Shown here: one piece after another, positions 5,771 to 7,243 of the stretch
Numbering within the stretch: the first letter of the stretch is position 1
Layout: each line of letters opens with the position of its first letter
Assembly (NCBI GenBank): GCA_046719185.1
Contig: JBDNDK010000122.1
Coordinates: forward strand, 1 to 7,243
Length of the DNA: 7,243 bases
From: JBDNDK01 sp046719185
GTDB taxonomy: Bacteria; Armatimonadota; UBA5829
Direction of reading: 5' to 3'
The notes under the pieces: model-generated
Seen by the model: the letters and a program-made list of their open reading frames with translations, nothing else
What the model was told of the DNA's origin: nothing
Database searches by the model: none
Translations under genes and position numbers: made by a program

Positions 5771-6121
5771 ATGACAACAAGACAAGATAAAGTAAATGAA
5801 TTTCTCAGAAAAGAAGTTACTGAGATTATATATAGAGAATTGAAGGATCCTAGAATTGGATTTGTTACAATTACAGGTGTTGAGGTAACTTCAGATTTAA
5901 GGCATGCAAAAATATATTTTAGTGTCATGGGTTCATTGGAAGAAAAACAATCAAATTTAAAACTGTTAAAGAATGCTGAAAGTTTTATTAGGCTTACTCT
6001 AAGAAAAAGAATGCATACCAAAGTGATTCCACAGGTTCATTTTGTTGAAGATGATTCTGTTGAGAGAGGATCAAGAATTATGGAACTTTTGGAGGAAATT
6101 AAGAGTGATGATGACAAATGA
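5771..6121 (+). CDS. rbfA: 30S ribosome-binding factor RbfA
   Basis: 116 residues, normal for the family. RbfA has a type-II KH-like fold and binds the 30S subunit near the 5' end of 16S rRNA (helix 1) during late maturation and cold adaptation. Diagnostic segments are ELKDPRIGFVTITGVEVTSD (23-42), LRHAKIYFSV after it, and a C-terminal VHFVEDDSVERG. The start is clear: GAGG at 5761-5764, 6 bases before ATG 5771. The gene lies 20 bases after ylxP, and its last 14 bases overlap the next gene, so the two are probably translationally coupled. Confidence 0.97.
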   Translation: MTTRQDKVNEFLRKEVTEIIYRELKDPRIGFVTITGVEVTSDLRHAKIYFSVMGSLEEKQSNLKLLKNAESFIRLTLRKRMHTKVIPQVHFVEDDSVERGSRIMELLEEIKSDDDK

Positions 6122-7079
6122 ATTTTTAAGAGAATCATGGGCAAAAATTTTAGAGAATCATTCATTTGTGATTGCATGTCATCAAAGACCTGATGGAGAC
6201 ACACTTGGCAGTGCATTGGCATTAGCAAGGGTATTAAAACATAAAGATAAAGATGTTGTGGTTTTATGTGAAGATGGATTACCTGATACATATTCATTTA
6301 TTCCTGAATCAGAAACTGTTCAGATCAAGACAGATAGAAGAGATTTTGATGCTGGGATACTAGTAGATAGTGAATCACCTAAAAGAGTAGGATCTGCATA
6401 CAGTGCTATTGAATCAGCAAAAGTTCATATATGTATAGATCATCATATTCCAGATGAAGAGTTTGGTGATATTAGAATTGTTGATAAAAACACGAGTTCC
6501 ACAGCAGAAATAGTGTATTGGCTTTTAGAGGCAAATAATGTAGAGATTGATGATATCACCGCATCACAGCTTTTAACAGGTCTCATATCCGATACTGGTG
6601 CCTTTAGATTTACAAATACTTCTCCAAGAACTTTTGAAATTGCTGCAAAGCTAGCAAAATATGGTGCGGACCCGGCAAAGATATCAAATGCGTTATATGA
6701 AAGTAAGCCATTAAGAACAGTAAAGCTTTTGGGAAGAGCATTGAATAACATAAAAGAAGAGGACAATTCTAAAATTGTATGGTCAACTATTAGCCAAAAT
6801 GATTTAGCTGAACTTGGAGCAAGTGACTCAGATACTGAGACAATTGTTAATCAAATAAACTCAATAAAAAATGCAAAAGTTGCAATGTTTTTTAGGGAAA
6901 CTCCAGATGGCAAGGTGAGAGTAAGTATTAGAACAAAAAATGGTATAGATGCAAATATGATAGCAAGAGCATTTGATGGTGGCGGACACAAAGCTGCAGC
7001 TGGCTGCACGTTAGATGGTCCGCTTGAAACTGCACCATCAAGACTAATAAAAGAGGTCAGGAATTGGATGGTGTCCTGA
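6108..7079 (+). CDS. nrnA: DHH/DHHA1 phosphoesterase, NrnA-type nanoRNase / pAp or c-di-AMP-pathway phosphodiesterase
   Basis: 323 residues from ATG 6108. The DHH domain shows the metal-binding set: H25-Q-R-P-D29-G-D31, D87 in ILVDSESP, the DHH motif at 111-113 and D162 in LISDTG. The C-terminal DHHA1 domain carries the substrate-binding GGGHKAAAG at 291-299. All key residues are present, so an active Mn-dependent enzyme is expected. Bifunctional NrnA proteins degrade 2-5 nt RNAs and dephosphorylate pAp, and some relatives hydrolyse pApA or c-di-AMP; which applies here cannot be seen. The ribosome binding site GGAGG (6091-6095) lies inside rbfA. GTG 6105 (9-base spacing), ATG 6108 (12) and ATG 6111 (15) are all possible starts, differing by one or two residues. 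A start at 6042 would precede the ribosome binding site and is rejected. The rbfA - DHH - truB order is common in Clostridia-like genomes. Confidence 0.95.
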   Translation: MMTNEFLRESWAKILENHSFVIACHQRPDGDTLGSALALARVLKHKDKDVVVLCEDGLPDTYSFIPESETVQIKTDRRDFDAGILVDSESPKRVGSAYSAIESAKVHICIDHHIPDEEFGDIRIVDKNTSSTAEIVYWLLEANNVEIDDITASQLLTGLISDTGAFRFTNTSPRTFEIAAKLAKYGADPAKISNALYESKPLRTVKLLGRALNNIKEEDNSKIVWSTISQNDLAELGASDSDTETIVNQINSIKNAKVAMFFRETPDGKVRVSIRTKNGIDANMIARAFDGGGHKAAAGCTLDGPLETAPSRLIKEVRNWMVS

Positions 7080-7192
7080 TTGTGTACAAACCCTCTGGTC
7101 CAACCTCACATGACATAGTTAATTCAATTAGAAAAATAACTGGAATAAGAAGAGTTGGTCATACAGGCACACTTGACCCATTAGCAGAAGGA
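7064..7192 (+). CDS. truB: tRNA pseudouridine(55) synthase TruB, N-terminal part only
   Basis: The frame starts at TTG 7064, 16 bases inside nrnA. AGAGGT at 7052-7057 is 6 bases upstream, and the product begins MDGVLIVYKPSGPTSHD, the standard TruB N-terminus. It continues through the active-site block GHTGTLDPLAEG, whose Asp (in TLDPLA) is the catalytic nucleophile for isomerising U55 in the T loop of tRNAs. Family members then have a hydrophobic V-L stretch. Here, after the glycine codon at 7190-7192, the frame reads C-H-K-S-G-F-N, a basic non-TruB tail with a sharp rise in G+C. The gene is therefore cut by the contig-end chimera, not by evolution, in my reading. No other start fits. Confidence 0.9.
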
Positions 7193-7242
7193 TGCCACAA
7201 ATCCGGATTCAACGCCCGCAGGAGCAGGAACCCGAAGAAGAA
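7192..7242 (-). other. Foreign fragment at the contig end, possibly DUF2298-type membrane protein
   Basis: The last ~51 bases are about 57% G+C by my count, against an AT-rich neighbourhood, and do not continue TruB. On the minus strand one frame gives FFFGFLLLRALNPDLWH: a hydrophobic stretch followed by R-x-L-N-P-D-L-W-H. This resembles the N-terminal region I associate with DUF2298 (YYY-type) polytopic membrane proteins, in which NPDLWHP precedes a GGEKPM motif. The match is from memory and short. Whatever its identity, the fragment does not belong to this operon. Confidence 0.4.
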
Positions 7243-7243
7243 G

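Noticed and set aside
5297..5785. 162-codon open frame on the minus strand across the infB end and ylxP
   Set aside because: It covers two well-recognised + strand genes, is rich in Ser/Leu/Asn/Phe as expected for antisense of AT-rich coding DNA, and shows no family motif.
6042..6107. Upstream start for the DHH gene, overlapping rbfA by 80 bases
   Set aside because: GGAGG at 6091-6095 lies downstream of it and the added residues are the out-of-frame reading of the conserved rbfA C-terminus.
1..7243. CRISPR array, transposon, toxin-antitoxin or other defence system
   Set aside because: No repeat-spacer pattern, transposase, terminal repeats or toxin-like gene pair was seen; the gene set is a housekeeping operon.

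Overview
The window is a contig fragment from an AT-rich bacterium. It carries a nearly complete transcription/translation operon (nusA - ylxR - infB - ylxP/DUF503 - rbfA - nrnA-type DHH phosphodiesterase - truB), all on the + strand. To the left lie a minus-strand tRNA-Arg and the 3' part of a parallel beta-helix protein gene. The gene order, the short 366-residue NusA without C-terminal acidic repeats, and the presence of YlxR and a YlxP-like protein match the Firmicutes/Terrabacteria arrangement. Arginine is encoded almost only by AGA/AGG. I cannot name the phylum from the sequence alone; Firmicutes-like or Armatimonadota-like lineages are possible.

Layout. Roughly the first 80 bases are GC-rich and read as a short-chain dehydrogenase fragment, fused in frame to an AT-rich beta-helix protein (to 1527) that has lost its N-terminus. 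Two bases after its stop comes the 3' end of a tRNA-Arg with anticodon GCG (1530-1605, minus strand). The 232-base divergent region 1606-1837 holds a strong tRNA promoter, a sigma-70-type promoter for nusA, and a terminator-like hairpin in the nusA leader. The operon then runs from 1838 to the window end. It has one long non-coding gap, the 241 bases before infB, which holds a possible 17-codon leader ORF, competing hairpins and segments complementary to the infB ribosome binding site. The last three genes overlap or sit close together (rbfA/nrnA 14 bp, nrnA/truB 16 bp). truB is cut after its catalytic GHTGTLDPLAEG segment by about 51 GC-rich bases that do not continue TruB; read on the minus strand they resemble a DUF2298-type membrane protein. 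Both contig ends therefore look chimeric.

Function. The operon couples transcription elongation/termination (NusA), RNA-binding factors (YlxR), translation initiation (IF2), 30S maturation (RbfA), nanoRNA/cyclic dinucleotide turnover (NrnA) and tRNA U55 pseudouridylation (TruB). This is a housekeeping module. I found no novel defence or mobile system. The points worth checking are the two end chimeras, the unusual tRNA-Arg(GCG), the possible attenuators before nusA and infB, the absence of rimP upstream of nusA, and the unassigned beta-helix/beta-sandwich protein.
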